Assembly (NCBI GenBank): GCA_039931435.1
Contig: JBDTRY010000034.1
Span: 1 to 26,262, forward strand
DNA from: JBDTRY01 sp039931435
GTDB taxonomy: Bacteria; Acidobacteriota; Thermoanaerobaculia; Gp7-AA8
Direction of reading: 5' to 3'
Length of the DNA stretch: 26,262 nt
Shown here: in pieces, positions 26,223-26,262 of the stretch
Layout of the letters: every line of letters begins with the position of its first letter
How positions within the stretch are numbered: position 1 is the first letter of the stretch
The notes under the pieces: model-generated
What the model was told of the DNA's origin: nothing
The model's database searches: none
What the model saw: only the letters and a program-made list of their open reading frames with translations
Translations under genes and position numbers: made by a program

Positions 26223-26262
26223 GACACCGCCTTCTCTGCAACCACTCGGCCAGCGGCGCCCG

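Overview
The window looks like chromosomal DNA of a Gram-negative, GC-rich bacterium. Supporting signs are a lipoprotein with a signal peptidase II site, a LolC/LolE-type lipoprotein-release permease, a Tat-exported sulfatase and an NtrC-type sigma-54 activator. The style of the secreted proteins (cohesin- and dockerin-like modules, tandem Ig repeats, a C-terminal beta module) and a dispersed 'GGATGACA' intergenic repeat suggest Acidobacteriota or a relative. That assignment is inference; no rRNA or other phylogenetic marker was compared.

Layout. 1-1691: an intergenic repeat, then a secreted metal-dependent amidohydrolase (+), ending in a hairpin shared with a convergent gene. 1692-2144: a methionine-rich, internally duplicated small lipoprotein (-). 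2565-17536: a 15-kb four-gene operon on the minus strand, read from right to left. It encodes a 3058-residue multidomain protein with a C-terminal dockerin-like module, a 184-residue cohesin-only protein, a 740-residue protein with both cohesin-like and dockerin-like modules, and a 991-residue cohesin/Ig/Fn3 protein. 17537-18064: a divergent intergenic region. 18065-21589 (+): a Tat-exported sulfatase, a small receiver-like protein and an MFS transporter. 21590-22016: a terminator and the broken 3' end of a GNAT acetyltransferase gene. 22017-22382 (-): a gamma-glutamylcyclotransferase-like protein. 22454-24821 (+): carA, which appears leaderless, and the LolC/E-like permease. 24825-26222 (-): an NtrC-family response regulator.

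The main point of interest is the 15-kb operon. It holds three cohesin-like modules (one per protein in the three downstream genes) and two dockerin-like modules (the giant protein and the 740-residue protein). This resembles the parts list of a small self-assembling, cellulosome-like extracellular complex. The giant subunit carries an N,N-dimethylformamidase-beta-like domain, a DUF4082-like domain, an amidotransferase-like domain, a NodB deacetylase-like domain with an altered metal site, and three ~405-residue lectin-like repeats. A secreted sulfatase lies divergently next to it, so a role in handling a sulfated or N-acylated glycan is a reasonable but untested guess. The remaining genes are housekeeping or general functions with no visible link to the complex.
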